64,000 nucleotides of DNA from Ectobacillus sp048976805 (GCA_048976805.1 JBHGUR010000098.1:1-64000); one strand, 5' to 3'. Positions 16,859-26,403 are shown, counted from the stretch's first letter. The notes: generated by a model from the sequence alone, not told the origin. A program made the numbers and translations.

Positions 16859-18106
16859 ATGAATAAAAAACATACAATTTTCAGTTTATTAACGGCAGGG
16901 AGCCTGATGGTTTCACCTGTGTTTGCTTATGCGGAAACAAATCAAGATAAACTTAATAGCATCCAATCTCAGCTGCAAGGAAAACAGCAGGAATTGCAGG
17001 ACAAGCAGCAGCAAAAAACGTCGCTTGAACAGGAAATTCAATCTTTGCAGCATAAACTCGACGAATTGAATGCGGCCATTAGCAAAAATGAACAAGATTT
17101 AAATGCTGTAAAGGAAGAAATTCGCCAAACAGAGGAAGAAATTGAAAAGAAAAAACAACATATTGCCTATTTACAAGAGCAAATTGAAAAACGCGAAGAA
17201 ATCATTAAGCAGCGTCTGCAGGCCATTCAGGAGCAGCCGCGCACAAACTTAATTACAGATGTTGTGATCAACGCGAAGAATATTGCGGATTTACTGCAAA
17301 ACTTATATTCCGTAAATCTTATCCTAAATTCCGATAATGATATTTTAGAAGAACAAGTGCGGGACCAAAAAACGGTGGAAGCCGAAAAACAAGCAGTAGA
17401 ATCTAAAGAAAGCGATTTAAAGAAATATGAAGATACATTGCAGAAAAAACAAGAAGAACTGGCAGCAAATGAGGAACAGCAAAAAAGCGTTTTAAACGAA
17501 CTGCACGCGAAGCTATCGCAAACAGAGAGCGAAATTGAAAGCGCCGAAGAAGCGCAGGCGATTTTGCAAGCTCAAAGACAAGCGGTGCAGCAGGCGATAG
17601 AAGCGGAAAAACGCGCGGCGGCCGAAGCGGCTTCCCGTCAAGCAGCAAAACGCGCTTCCAACCCTTCTCCTTTAACTAATGCGGTAAACAGCGCGCCACC
17701 AGCAATCAATGCAGGCGGGTTTATTAAACCGGCAGCCGGCTATTATTCTTCCGGATTTGGCCATAGAGAGGGCGGCATGCATTACGGCCTTGATATTGCA
17801 GCCGGCGGAACAGTACCAATTGTAGCAGCAGCCGACGGTGTGGTCATTCGTTCTGATTTCTCTTCCAGCTATGGGAACGTTATCTATATTTCCCATCGCA
17901 TAAACGGAAAAACGTATACAACTGTATACGCGCACCTAAGCAGCCGTTCGGTATCAAACGGACAAACAGTCAAGCAAGGACAGCAAATCGGCTTTATGGG
18001 CAATACTGGCCAATCCCACGGACAGCACTTGCACTTTGAACTTCATGTAGGCGAGTGGACAAGCTCCAAAAGCAATGCTGTAGATCCTAAGCCATACTTA
18101 AAATAA
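16859..18106 (+). CDS. Secreted M23 murein hydrolase with coiled-coil domain
   Basis: 415 residues. Signal peptide with cleavage expected after AYA (about residue 25). A long coiled coil follows (about 28-255, rich in Gln/Glu/Lys), as in EnvC/PcsB-type proteins controlled by FtsEX-like complexes. An Ala-rich linker leads to a C-terminal LytM/M23 domain with zinc motifs HYGLD (H-x3-D) and HLHFELH (H-x-H). It would cut peptidoglycan cross-bridges outside the cell. GGAAAGGAG lies before the ATG. Confidence 0.88.
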   Translation: MNKKHTIFSLLTAGSLMVSPVFAYAETNQDKLNSIQSQLQGKQQELQDKQQQKTSLEQEIQSLQHKLDELNAAISKNEQDLNAVKEEIRQTEEEIEKKKQHIAYLQEQIEKREEIIKQRLQAIQEQPRTNLITDVVINAKNIADLLQNLYSVNLILNSDNDILEEQVRDQKTVEAEKQAVESKESDLKKYEDTLQKKQEELAANEEQQKSVLNELHAKLSQTESEIESAEEAQAILQAQRQAVQQAIEAEKRAAAEAASRQAAKRASNPSPLTNAVNSAPPAINAGGFIKPAAGYYSSGFGHREGGMHYGLDIAAGGTVPIVAAADGVVIRSDFSSSYGNVIYISHRINGKTYTTVYAHLSSRSVSNGQTVKQGQQIGFMGNTGQSHGQHLHFELHVGEWTSSKSNAVDPKPYLK

Positions 18107-18108
18107 AA

Positions 18109-18138
18109 ACTCTGCCCAAGCGGCAGAGTTTTTATTTA
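18109..18138 (+). terminator. Terminator of the M23 gene
   Basis: AAACTCTGCC and GGCAGAGTTT form a stem with a T-rich tail, directly after the stop codon. Confidence 0.85.
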
Positions 18139-18140
18139 TA

Positions 18141-18350
18141 GGCTCTGTTAAAGAACAATGTTGATTTTGATATAACGTACGTCTGTGCATTACAGCTATG
18201 CAGAACCAACAGCAACCTGCACTTATCTTCTCCCTCTGGTTTTCCTTTGGGCGGGGCCTAAACTAGGCCCTGACCGTTACTGCACACGGCTGGGAGCACT
18301 CTCCCCTCTAAAAAAGGGTTTATTTATCAACATTAATGTTTCACACAGCC
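18141..18350 (+). mobile_element. Type B MITE, copy B1
   Basis: 210 bp bounded by GGCTCTGTTAAAG and TTTCACACAGCC, with a perfect 8-bp target duplication TATTTATA (18133-18140 and 18351-18358). The core contains CTCTGGTTTTCC, GGCCTAAACTAGGCC (palindrome), GACCGTTACTG and GGGAGCACTCTCCCC (hairpin). The first about 28 bp match the type A termini but the core is different. Confidence 0.88.
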
Positions 18351-18353
18351 TAT

Positions 18354-19694
18354 TTATAAAATTCCAATAACGTTTAAAAAGACAATGATGACCGTTACCG
18401 GAACAACATAGCGAATTAAAAAGAACCATACAGTAAACCACTGTTTTCCGTATTTTGTGCCAATCCCCAATTCGTGCTGAAGCTTTTCTTTTGGAATTTT
18501 TGCAGGAACAAACAATGAAATTGCCAAGACGCCAAGCGGCAGCAAAATATTGCTTACTAAGTAGTCCGCTATATCAAATACCGTTTTGCCAAAAAGCTTC
18601 ACTTCGCTCATCGCCCCGAACGATAACGCTGATGGAATTCCGACAATAAAGATAATGAGGCCAATATATAACGAAAGCTTCGGCCTTTGTTTCCCCTCTT
18701 TAGCAACCGACGCAACAACGATTTCCAGCATTGAAATGGAAGAGGTAATGGTAGCAAAAAAGAATAATATTAAAAAGATAACAAAGAACAAATGCCCGAG
18801 CGGAATTTGATTAAATACAGCCGGCAATACGATAAACAACAGCCCTGGCCCTTCCGTCGGGCTCATGCCAAGCGCAAACACCGCTGGGAAAATGGCCAGC
18901 CCCGCCAGCACTGTAACTAAAATCGTTAAGCTTACAATCGATGTTGCCGATTTCGTCAAGCTTTCATTCTCTTTCAAATACGAGCTGTACGTAACCATTA
19001 CAGAAGCTCCCACCGTCAGTGAGAAAAACGATTGCCCCATTGCGTATAAAATTGATTTTGCCGTCAACTTTGAAAAATCAGGCTTTAGGAAAAATTCAAC
19101 TCCTTTCCACGCGCCGTCAAGCGTTAAAGAGCGCACGATCAGCACAAGAAACAAAATAAACAAGGCCGGCATCATATATTTGCTTGCTTTTTCAATGCCG
19201 CGCTGAATCCCCAGGCTTACAATAAAAATGGTACATAGCATGAACACAAATTGTGCTCCGACCGCCCCGTACGGATTGGAAATCGTTTCGCCAAATAACA
19301 TATCGAACTTGCCGTTTTCCGCCCATAGTTTTCCGGTAAGAGCATAATAAAGATAAAGAAGAATCCATCCTCCAACTACGCTGTAAAATGAAAGAACGAT
19401 AAAGCTTGTGACAACTCCCATTCTGCCAATCCACGGATACAGTTTGCTGCCGGGAACTAATACTTTATATGCTGATACGGCTTCTGCTTGCGTGCTGCGC
19501 CCAATAATAAACTCCGCCAGCAAAAGCGGCATTCCAATTAACAATGTTAATAGTAAAAATACGAGAAAAAATGCCCCTCCGCCGGCTGTTCCGGCTACAT
19601 AAGGAAACTTCCAAATCGCGCCAAGCCCAATGGCCGCTCCGGCTGCCGCCAGTATGAAACCGAGTTTTGATGTCCATTGCTGTGCTTTGTTCAT
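18354..19694 (-). CDS. SLC6/NSS sodium-dependent transporter, probably for tryptophan
   Basis: 446 residues, about 11-12 membrane helices. The N-terminus WTSKLGFILAAAGAAIGLGA followed by WKFPYVAGTAGGGAF is the Na+- and substrate-binding helix 1 signature of the neurotransmitter-sodium symporter family (B. subtilis YocR/YhdH, TnaT). The family moves amino acids into the cell with Na+. Tryptophan is inferred only from the upstream T-box specifier UGG. Monocistronic. Confidence 0.85.
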   Translation of the reverse strand: MNKAQQWTSKLGFILAAAGAAIGLGAIWKFPYVAGTAGGGAFFLVFLLLTLLIGMPLLLAEFIIGRSTQAEAVSAYKVLVPGSKLYPWIGRMGVVTSFIVLSFYSVVGGWILLYLYYALTGKLWAENGKFDMLFGETISNPYGAVGAQFVFMLCTIFIVSLGIQRGIEKASKYMMPALFILFLVLIVRSLTLDGAWKGVEFFLKPDFSKLTAKSILYAMGQSFFSLTVGASVMVTYSSYLKENESLTKSATSIVSLTILVTVLAGLAIFPAVFALGMSPTEGPGLLFIVLPAVFNQIPLGHLFFVIFLILFFFATITSSISMLEIVVASVAKEGKQRPKLSLYIGLIIFIVGIPSALSFGAMSEVKLFGKTVFDIADYLVSNILLPLGVLAISLFVPAKIPKEKLQHELGIGTKYGKQWFTVWFFLIRYVVPVTVIIVFLNVIGIL

Positions 19695-19795
19695 GATACC
19701 CTCTCCTTTTATGTCTGTTATTCAATAGATTGGCAAGGCTAGATATAACCGAAAAACGGAGCCGGCTCGGCAAGCTCCAACATTTCTCTCCTAAA

Positions 19796-20078
19796 ATAAA
19801 AAAGCCCCCTGCATATTATATGCAGAGGACGATATATACAACATACCGCGGTGCCACCTCAATTGGATTAGAAAATCCCGCTCTTTTCAGATACAGGAAG
19901 CTTTCCGATACCTTATCCTTGTAACGGCGGAACCCGGGCTGCCTACTCTAACTTTCAGCATGCCTCTCGCAAGCCCATTCCATATATTCTATCGTACCGG
20001 GCTCCCACCTTCCCCCGGCTCTCTGAACGCCTCAAATATATGTACTCTTCTTGCTCAACGATTTCATTTCTTAGATTA
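19796..20078 (-). promoter_or_regulatory. T-box leader, specifier UGG (Trp)
   Basis: On the minus strand the T-box sequence GAGGTGGCACCGCGG (19860-19846) is followed by a terminator CCTCTGCATA...TATGCAGGGG with T-run (19828-19796). In stem I, AGAGTA and AGAGAGCC elements are present. The helix CATATATT/AATATATG and the base stem GCAAG/CTTGC place the specifier loop at GAATGGG, so the specifier is TGG (19977-19975). Uncharged tRNA-Trp would permit transporter expression. Confidence 0.85.
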
Positions 20079-20120
20079 CTTGTGATTATAAAATAGATAA
20101 CAGGGTTTGTAAAGAAAAAA

Positions 20121-20585
20121 TTAGTTTATATCACCTAAATATGTAACGGTTTTATGATGCTGGAGATAATGTGTTTTTAACACTCTACGCATCGCCTGAG
20201 GATATAGCCGATATTCTTCAATTTGCTTAAGCGGCAGCCATTCCACGCCGATTTGCCCGTTATCCTGCTGCGTTGCTTTTGTTATATCGGGCTCCGTCAG
20301 CAGCTCGCACGCGAACATATACTCAATTTGATGCACTCCGCCGTCAAATGCAGCATGCTCATGATTTTTCCCGATATATTCGCGGACAAATACGAGGTCG
20401 CCAGGCTCTATCTTTACTCCCGCTTCTTCCATGCATTCCCGTTTTAGCGTTTCATGAAACGTTTCCCCATGCTCCTGACCGCCGCCGATCATTAAGTAAT
20501 AAACACCCTCTTTATCTACCTTTTTAATGGCAAGAAGATGGCCATCGCGAACAATCAATGCCTTTGTCGAATTCCGAATTTGCAT
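20121..20585 (-). CDS. NUDIX hydrolase
   Basis: 154 residues with a perfect Nudix box: GGGQEHGETFHETLK followed by RECMEEAGV (about residues 34-57), fitting GX5EX7REUXEEXGU. Such enzymes cleave nucleoside diphosphate-linked compounds with Mg2+; the substrate cannot be read from the sequence. It lies between the T-box and the end of the sulfate operon, on the same strand, and is probably a separate unit because a terminator lies upstream at 20632. Confidence 0.85.
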   Translation of the reverse strand: MQIRNSTKALIVRDGHLLAIKKVDKEGVYYLMIGGGQEHGETFHETLKRECMEEAGVKIEPGDLVFVREYIGKNHEHAAFDGGVHQIEYMFACELLTEPDITKATQQDNGQIGVEWLPLKQIEEYRLYPQAMRRVLKTHYLQHHKTVTYLGDIN

Positions 20586-20631
20586 CCCAATTCCCCCTTA
20601 TCCCAAAATAGCATAGATTTCCATATTACTA

Positions 20632-20664
20632 CAAAAAAGAAAAGAACACCATTGCTTCATGGTA
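20632..20664 (-). terminator. Terminator of the sulfate/siroheme operon
   Basis: On the minus strand AAGAATACCAT-GAAGC-AATGGTGTTCTT followed by a T-rich run, just after the sirC stop. Confidence 0.8.
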
Positions 20665-20668
20665 TTCT

Positions 20669-21268
20669 TTAAGGGAGGCGGTTTAGAAAATCCGCCCTTT
20701 TTTCAGGGGATATCCGGTACTCATCCTTTAAAACCTCTTGCAACAGCTGGTGCCGCTCGGCCTTTGGATAATCCGACTGCTTCAAACGAACCCGGCATTC
20801 GTTTAAGAAGTCGAGATATTCTTCATACGACTCATCATATTGCAGAGCAAGGTCGTTTCTAATTTTTTTGGCAAGCTTCGGGCTTGCTCCCCCGGTAGAA
20901 ACAGCAATCATCAGCTTGCCACGCTTCAACGCCGCCGGGATATGCGTATTCCCAATATTCGGATTGCTGATAACATTGACAAGCTGGTTTCGGTCGGCTT
21001 CCCGCCAAATTTTTTCGTTTACCTCATGATTGTCCGTTGCGGCAATCACGAGAAATGCATCCTGCAAATCTTCTGTTTTGTACTCCCGCTTTAGCCAAGT
21101 AACTTTTCCGTCACGGGCAAGCTCCTGCACTTTTTCATCCGCCTGTGGGCTGATTACGATTACATCCGCCCCTTCTTCGACAAGCGGCCCGATTTTAAAA
21201 TAGGCAATTTTCCCGGCGCCAATTACAACTACTTTTTTATTTGCAATGTGTACTGAAATGGGATACAT
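20669..21268 (-). CDS. sirC: Precorrin-2 dehydrogenase (siroheme synthase SirC/YlnF type)
   Basis: 199 residues. An NAD-binding Rossmann motif (VVVIGAGKIA) lies near residue 14, then AATDNHEVN and the family motif TGGASPKLAKKIR. It oxidises precorrin-2 to sirohydrochlorin. Its start overlaps the sirB end by about 32 nt, and AAGGAGCGACGGGT precedes the ATG. Last gene of the operon; supplies the cofactor of the sulfite reductase encoded upstream. Confidence 0.9.
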   Translation of the reverse strand: MYPISVHIANKKVVVIGAGKIAYFKIGPLVEEGADVIVISPQADEKVQELARDGKVTWLKREYKTEDLQDAFLVIAATDNHEVNEKIWREADRNQLVNVISNPNIGNTHIPAALKRGKLMIAVSTGGASPKLAKKIRNDLALQYDESYEEYLDFLNECRVRLKQSDYPKAERHQLLQEVLKDEYRISPEKRADFLNRLP

Positions 21269-21995
21269 ACCCGTCGCTCCTTATCGCTTCATCTGCTCTT
21301 TGGGCCAAAACCCTCTGCAAGTTCGAATGATATCCTAAATAAGGGCATAAAATCAACTCTTTTCGGTCTAATTTCCGAATTGTTTTTTCCATTCCCCTCA
21401 TTAATATCCCCGTAAACAGCAAATAAGGGACAACGAATATTTGCTTATATCCATAGGAAAGAGCACGATGCAATCCTTCCTCAAACGTCGGATGGGCCGC
21501 AGCTAAAAAGCTGACTTCTACCGTTTGAAATGGATAGGATTCTTGCAGTAAATCCGCGATTTGCTGCATATCCCGTTTAACATCGGGATCGCTGCTGCCC
21601 CGCCCGACAAGCAGCACCATTGCATTGTCTCCAATCCGCTTCTCCTCAATTCGCTCTAGCAAAATCGGAATAATGCTTTCATGAACGCCAAATGGCTCTC
21701 CGTACGTAACGTGAATGTGCGGATATTGCTTCTGCAATTTCCCTAGTTCAGCCGGAATATCTTGTTTGGCATGCGCCGCCGCCAGCAGCAATACAGGCAC
21801 AACAGCAATACGCGACGCCCCTTTTTCGATACAGGCGCGAAACCCTTGCGCAATGGACGGTGCGGCCAGTTCCAAAAAGCATACCTCTTGTATCGGCGCA
21901 TCAACCTGCTTCATGCATTCATTCACAAAAAAGCGTGCTTGCTCGCACGCTTCTTTCATTCGGCTGCCGTGGCAAACATATAAAACCGCCTGCAT
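21237..21995 (-). CDS. sirB: Sirohydrochlorin ferrochelatase (SirB/YlnE type)
   Basis: 252 residues from ATG at 21995; the longer frame to 22088 runs back into the sumT gene and has no good site. Two CbiX-type halves are visible, the first starting VLYVCHGSRMKEA with the catalytic His. It inserts Fe2+ into sirohydrochlorin to give siroheme. It starts 1 nt after the sumT stop (TAGCATG). Confidence 0.9.
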   Translation of the reverse strand: MQAVLYVCHGSRMKEACEQARFFVNECMKQVDAPIQEVCFLELAAPSIAQGFRACIEKGASRIAVVPVLLLAAAHAKQDIPAELGKLQKQYPHIHVTYGEPFGVHESIIPILLERIEEKRIGDNAMVLLVGRGSSDPDVKRDMQQIADLLQESYPFQTVEVSFLAAAHPTFEEGLHRALSYGYKQIFVVPYLLFTGILMRGMEKTIRKLDRKELILCPYLGYHSNLQRVLAQRADEAIRSDGYVSHFSTHCK

Positions 21996-21996
21996 G

Positions 21997-22770
21997 CTAC
22001 AATGCCTCGCTCGTATAATGCGCTTTAGCTGCGCTTTGTTCAAACCAGCGGATTTTTTCACGGAAGCGGACGACCTCGCCGATAACAATCATGCTCGGGT
22101 TTTGCACCTTCTCTTTTTGCATAGCGGTAACGATTGTGCCAAGCGTTCCCGTTACCGTCCGCTGCGTTTTCATTGTGCCCCACTCCACAAGCGCTACCGG
22201 CGTCTGCTCGCTCTTTCCATGCTTTAATAACTGTTGGCAAATATAAGGCAAATTGCCCACTCCCATATAAATGGCCAACGTATCGATGTTCGCAAGGCTT
22301 TCCCATTTTGTGTTCTCTTCCTGCCCTTCGCGGCGATGCCCTGTCACAATTGCAAAGCTCGCGCTGGCCTCACGGTGTGTCACCGGAATGCCAGCATACG
22401 CAGGTGCAGCAATGCCGGCCGTAATGCCGGGAACAATTTCAAATTCCAAACCGTGCTTTGCCAAGCTTTCCGCTTCCTCCGCGCCTCTTCCAAACACAAA
22501 CGGATCGCCGCCCTTAAGCCGGGTTACAATTTTCCCTTTTTTGGCATGCTTCACTAAAAAAGCGTTAATCGTTTCCTGCTGCATCGTATGATAATTTGGA
22601 AGCTTGCCGCAGTAAATCAGCTCGGCATCCGGTTTTGCATATGTTAACAGTTCTTGGTTAACAAGGCGGTCATATAAAATAACATCCGCCTCTTTAATGC
22701 ACCGCACCCCTTTTACCGTAATTAAATCCGGGTCGCCCGGTCCCGCCCCAACAATATATACCTTTCCCAC
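21997..22770 (-). CDS. sumT: Uroporphyrinogen-III C-methyltransferase
   Basis: 257 residues with the SAM-dependent tetrapyrrole methylase signature VGAGPGDPDLITVKG at the N-terminus, YCGKLPNYHTM-like region and RLKGGDPFVFGRGAEE. It makes precorrin-2 from uroporphyrinogen III, the first step to siroheme. Between the DUF3906 gene and sirB in the SAM-I controlled operon. Also called cobA or ylnD. Confidence 0.93.
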   Translation of the reverse strand: MGKVYIVGAGPGDPDLITVKGVRCIKEADVILYDRLVNQELLTYAKPDAELIYCGKLPNYHTMQQETINAFLVKHAKKGKIVTRLKGGDPFVFGRGAEEAESLAKHGLEFEIVPGITAGIAAPAYAGIPVTHREASASFAIVTGHRREGQEENTKWESLANIDTLAIYMGVGNLPYICQQLLKHGKSEQTPVALVEWGTMKTQRTVTGTLGTIVTAMQKEKVQNPSMIVIGEVVRFREKIRWFEQSAAKAHYTSEAL

Positions 22771-22786
22771 TCCATTCCCTCCGCTT

Positions 22787-23005
22787 CTATGGCAAAATTG
22801 TTTCTTTTTCGTAAATTACAAAGCCGGCGCTGCCGCGAATCTTTTTCTTTTCATACAATGTTATCTCTTTTAAGTCGGGCAAACGCAAAAAGTATTTTTT
22901 CAGTTCAATTTCTGCCGCGCGAAATGCTTTTTCTTCATTTTCGGCAACAACGACAACAGAAATTGCATCTGTTGCCGTAACCGCTTCAAAACGATATAGC
23001 TCCAT
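22787..23005 (-). CDS. DUF3906-family small protein
   Basis: 72 residues, cytoplasmic, with VVVAENEEKAFRAAEIELKK and a basic end. I match it to DUF3906, a small family that I know from sulfate/siroheme operons of the B. cereus group. The function is unknown. It lies 8 nt after the sulfite reductase gene. Confidence 0.65.
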   Translation of the reverse strand: MELYRFEAVTATDAISVVVVAENEEKAFRAAEIELKKYFLRLPDLKEITLYEKKKIRGSAGFVIYEKETILP

Positions 23006-23013
23006 ATGGCCTC

Positions 23014-24636
23014 CTAGGAAACTACGACTTCTTCTATAATATCGTCAAGCGTTTTTTGCAAGCTTTCGATGCCGACGCGGCCAACGAACGCGAAAAACGA
23101 TTCGCCTGGCAGCTTCTCTTCTTTAAAGAATGTTAAAAATGCCAATAATACCTCTGGCAAGTCTTTGCCGTCGATTTTCCCTTTTAACTTCTCGTTATAT
23201 TTGCCGCCATTTAAAAGCGTTCCGCCGACATAAATTTCAAATGCCTCAATCATTTGCTTATCTTTCGTTTTCATTTTAATGCCCTGCAAGCCGATATCGG
23301 CAATTTGCCGCTGGCCGCATGAATTCGGGCAGCCGACCATATGAATGCGGACCGGCACGTCAAGCGCTACATTGGCATCCAAATATTCCGCGATAGAACG
23401 GAGGCGTTCCTTCGTTTCTACTAATGCGAGATTGCAATATTCAATGCCCGTACAGGAAACCGCATGACCAATAAACGACTCCGGTTTTGCCGTAATTCTT
23501 TTGAATAGCGGCTCTTCGAGAAGGCTTTCTACCTTTTCAGCCGGTACATTTGGAATAATCAAATTTTGCGAGTTGCACGTGCGGACGTCGCCGTTTCCGT
23601 ACTGTCTTGCGATTCTGGCAATCTCAAATACTTCATCCGCGCTCAATCTGCCGACAGGCACGTTAAAGCCGGCATAATATAAGCCGTCCTGCTTTTGCTC
23701 ATGCACGCCGTAGAAATAGCCGGCATTCCAGCCCTGCACCTCGTCCTTTCCTTTAGAAGGAAGCTCTCCCGTATATTCGAATAGCTTTTCTTTAAACTTT
23801 TCTACGCCCCAGTCCGCCACTAAAAACTTTAAGCGGGCAAGATGGCGTTTTTCCCGGTAGCCATAGTCGCGAAAAATCGTCGTAATCGCAATCGCAACTT
23901 CTTTCACCTGCTCAGGCCGTACAAATACATCCAATGTTTGCGCCAAAAACGGGCGAGATGATAAACCGCCTCCGACCTTTACATGGAAGCCAGCCACTTT
24001 TTCTCCGTCCAGCTCCTTTGTTGCCGGCGTAAACGACACGCAGTTAATTTCCGCGTTCGCAGCGTTATATGTGTTGGCGCTAATTGACATTTTATATTTG
24101 CGCGGCAGATTGGAAAATTCCTCGTTATGCTGAAAAAATTCGTATACTTCCTTTACAATCGCAGTCGTATCGAATAATTCGTGGCGGTCGATGCCGGCCA
24201 ATGGATTTCCGACAATATTTCTCGTAATATCTCCGCACGCGCCGGCAGACGATAAACCGACTCTTTCTAACCGCTTGAAAATATCAGGAATTTGCTCAAT
24301 GCGCAGCCAGTGAAACTGAATCGCCTGGCGTGTTGTAATATCAACTACATCGCGGCCGTAATCACGGCCGATAGCAGCTAATGTTTCCACCTGCTCGTTC
24401 GTTAAAATGCCGGATGGGACGTTCACGCGCATCATAAAGTAGCCGTCTTCCTTCGGGCGCTGCAAATACAAGCCTGCCCATTTAAACAAGTCCCACTGCT
24501 CTTGCGGAATAGAGTCGAATCCATTTTCCGCATAATGCGGTATATCTTTAAAAACTTCAAGACCATCCTTTTCCAGCTTCTTTTTTTCTGTTGCATTCAA
24601 ATTCGGGTTATCCGCCCACACTTTTTGATAGCTCAT
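23014..24636 (-). CDS. Ferredoxin-type sulfite reductase (siroheme, 4Fe-4S)
   Basis: 540 residues. The siroheme-[4Fe-4S] binding motifs are present: SCTGIEYCNLA (C-x5-C) and VGCPNSCGQRQ (C-x3-C) in the second half, and the parallel half repeats of the nitrite/sulfite reductase family. The operon with cysH, sat and cysC assigns it to sulfite to sulfide reduction rather than nitrite. There is no CysJ-like flavoprotein gene, so the electron donor is probably ferredoxin. Confidence 0.87.
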   Translation of the reverse strand: MSYQKVWADNPNLNATEKKKLEKDGLEVFKDIPHYAENGFDSIPQEQWDLFKWAGLYLQRPKEDGYFMMRVNVPSGILTNEQVETLAAIGRDYGRDVVDITTRQAIQFHWLRIEQIPDIFKRLERVGLSSAGACGDITRNIVGNPLAGIDRHELFDTTAIVKEVYEFFQHNEEFSNLPRKYKMSISANTYNAANAEINCVSFTPATKELDGEKVAGFHVKVGGGLSSRPFLAQTLDVFVRPEQVKEVAIAITTIFRDYGYREKRHLARLKFLVADWGVEKFKEKLFEYTGELPSKGKDEVQGWNAGYFYGVHEQKQDGLYYAGFNVPVGRLSADEVFEIARIARQYGNGDVRTCNSQNLIIPNVPAEKVESLLEEPLFKRITAKPESFIGHAVSCTGIEYCNLALVETKERLRSIAEYLDANVALDVPVRIHMVGCPNSCGQRQIADIGLQGIKMKTKDKQMIEAFEIYVGGTLLNGGKYNEKLKGKIDGKDLPEVLLAFLTFFKEEKLPGESFFAFVGRVGIESLQKTLDDIIEEVVVS

Positions 24637-24648
24637 CGTTTTTCCCCC

Positions 24649-25242
24649 TTAAATTAATGCCCGTTTTTGTAAATATTGAATAATTTGCTCGGCGCACTCT
24701 TCTACAGAATATAGATGTGTGTGAATCGTTACTTCAGGCTGCTTTGGCTCTTCATACGGGGAATCGATTCCGGTAAACTGCTTGATTTGCCCGCTGCGCG
24801 CTTTTTCATACAAACCTTTTGGATCGCGTTTTTCGCATTCCTCAATTGGGCAATGCACAAACACTTCGATAAACTCATCTTGTGCAAGCAGCTCGCGCAC
24901 CTGCTTGCGGTCTTCGCGAAACGGGGAGATAAACGCGGTTAGTACAATGATGCCGCCGTCTACAAACAGCTTTGCCACTTCCCCGATGCGCCGGATATTT
25001 TCGGTTCGGTCATGCTCGGAAAATCCTAAATCTTTATTTAAGCCGTGGCGGATATTATCGCCATCGAGCACATAGCTGCGGATATTTTGTTCAAACAGCT
25101 TTCGCGCTAGCGCATTGGCGACCGTTGACTTGCCGGATGCCGATAGCCCTGTAAACCATAGTACGAAGCTTGAATGGCCGTTTTGGCTGCGGCGCTCCTC
25201 CTTTGAAACAGACGCCGCATGCCAAGTAATATTTGTTTCCAT
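24649..25242 (-). CDS. cysC: Adenylylsulfate kinase
   Basis: 197 residues, standard length. P-loop GLSASGKSTVANAL near residue 32, then LDGDNIRHGLNKDLGF and the FISPFREDRKQVR motif of APS kinases. It phosphorylates APS to PAPS. It lies 12 nt after sat. The APS-type CysH in the same operon raises the question of which intermediate is used. Confidence 0.94.
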   Translation of the reverse strand: METNITWHAASVSKEERRSQNGHSSFVLWFTGLSASGKSTVANALARKLFEQNIRSYVLDGDNIRHGLNKDLGFSEHDRTENIRRIGEVAKLFVDGGIIVLTAFISPFREDRKQVRELLAQDEFIEVFVHCPIEECEKRDPKGLYEKARSGQIKQFTGIDSPYEEPKQPEVTIHTHLYSVEECAEQIIQYLQKRALI

Positions 25243-25254
25243 TTGTTCTCCTCC

Positions 25255-26403
25255 TTACGTTGTCACCGTTTCTTTTTTCAAGCCGCGAATCAATACTTCC
25301 ACCACTTCTTTGCGGCTGAACGTGCTTGGCGGCAATTCTCCTTTGCGCAGCAATTCCCGCACCTTCGTTCCTGATAAAATCACACGGTCTTTTTCTTCAT
25401 GTGGGCACGTTTTAGCAGAAGCCATTCCTTCGCACTTTGTGCAATAAAAGCTATGTTCAAAAAACAGCGGCGTAATGCCTAGCTCTTCCGGCGTGAAATT
25501 AGAGAAAATTTCCTGCGCTTCGTATGTGCCGTAATAATTGCCGACGCCAGCATGGTCGCGCCCGACGATAAAATGGGTACACCCGAAGTTTTTGCGCACA
25601 AGTGCGTGGAAAATCGCTTCGCGCGGGCCTGCATAGCGCATCGCCGCCGGAAATACCGCAAGAAAGACGCGGGACTTTGGATAATATTTTTCTAGCAGGA
25701 CTTCATAGCTTTCCATTCGCACATCGGCCGGAATATCATCCGATTTCGTTTCGCCAACAAGCGGATTTAAAAATAAGCCGTCAACCGTCTCAAGCGCTGT
25801 TTTTTGAATATATTCATGCGCGCGATGTACCGGATTGCGCGTTTGAAACCCAACAACCGTTTTCCAGCCAAGCTCTGCAAACTTTTGTCTTGTATCGGCT
25901 GGATCTAAATGATAAGAAGCAAAATTTGCTTTTGGCACGCGTTTTATAAGCGTAATCGCTCCACCGACATATACATCCGGGCGTTCTAGTACCTTTTTCA
26001 CGCCTGGATGTGCTGTCTCTGTTGTTTTATATACAAATTGCGCTTCTTTTTGCTTATCAGGGATGTATATATCCTCAACACGCACTACACCGTAAGTGAT
26101 GCCGTCTTTTATTAAGCGGACTTCCTCCCCGATTTGCAGTTCGTTTGCTTTTTCTTGCGTTACCGGCAATGTAATCGGGATACTCCACACCGTTCCATCG
26201 GCAAGCCGCATGTTTTCGACGACAGCCTCATAATCCTTTTTTGTTAAAAATCCTTGCAGCGGGCTGTATGCTCCTGTTGCAATCAACTCAAGGTCACTAA
26301 GGGCTGTAGCGTCCAGTTCAATTTCCTTGTTGATGTGTGAAACTCCATATGTTTTATCTACCCGATTTATTAACGTTCCTCCATGTGCAGCAATATGACT
26401 CAT
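25255..26403 (-). CDS. sat: Sulfate adenylyltransferase
   Basis: 382 residues. ATP sulfurylase signatures QTRNPVHRAHEYIQK (HxxH) and GRDHAGVG are present, plus a zinc-like CTKCEGMASAKTC near the C-terminus seen in short bacterial Sat proteins. It makes APS from sulfate and ATP. The start overlaps the cysP stop by 4 nt. Confidence 0.95.
   Translation of the reverse strand: MSHIAAHGGTLINRVDKTYGVSHINKEIELDATALSDLELIATGAYSPLQGFLTKKDYEAVVENMRLADGTVWSIPITLPVTQEKANELQIGEEVRLIKDGITYGVVRVEDIYIPDKQKEAQFVYKTTETAHPGVKKVLERPDVYVGGAITLIKRVPKANFASYHLDPADTRQKFAELGWKTVVGFQTRNPVHRAHEYIQKTALETVDGLFLNPLVGETKSDDIPADVRMESYEVLLEKYYPKSRVFLAVFPAAMRYAGPREAIFHALVRKNFGCTHFIVGRDHAGVGNYYGTYEAQEIFSNFTPEELGITPLFFEHSFYCTKCEGMASAKTCPHEEKDRVILSGTKVRELLRKGELPPSTFSRKEVVEVLIRGLKKETVTT

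Noticed and set aside
18185..18370. 61-codon plus-strand frame
   Set aside because: Inside MITE B1; no ribosome site, and the frame is closed in B2.
20041..20078. TGG in ATATATGG as T-box specifier
   Set aside because: Those bases pair with CATATATT in the helix above the loop. The specifier in the loop is the next TGG (19977-19975).
23014..24636. Nitrite reductase assignment
   Set aside because: The family is shared, but the operon (cysH, sat, cysC, cysP, siroheme genes, SAM-I riboswitch) points to sulfite.
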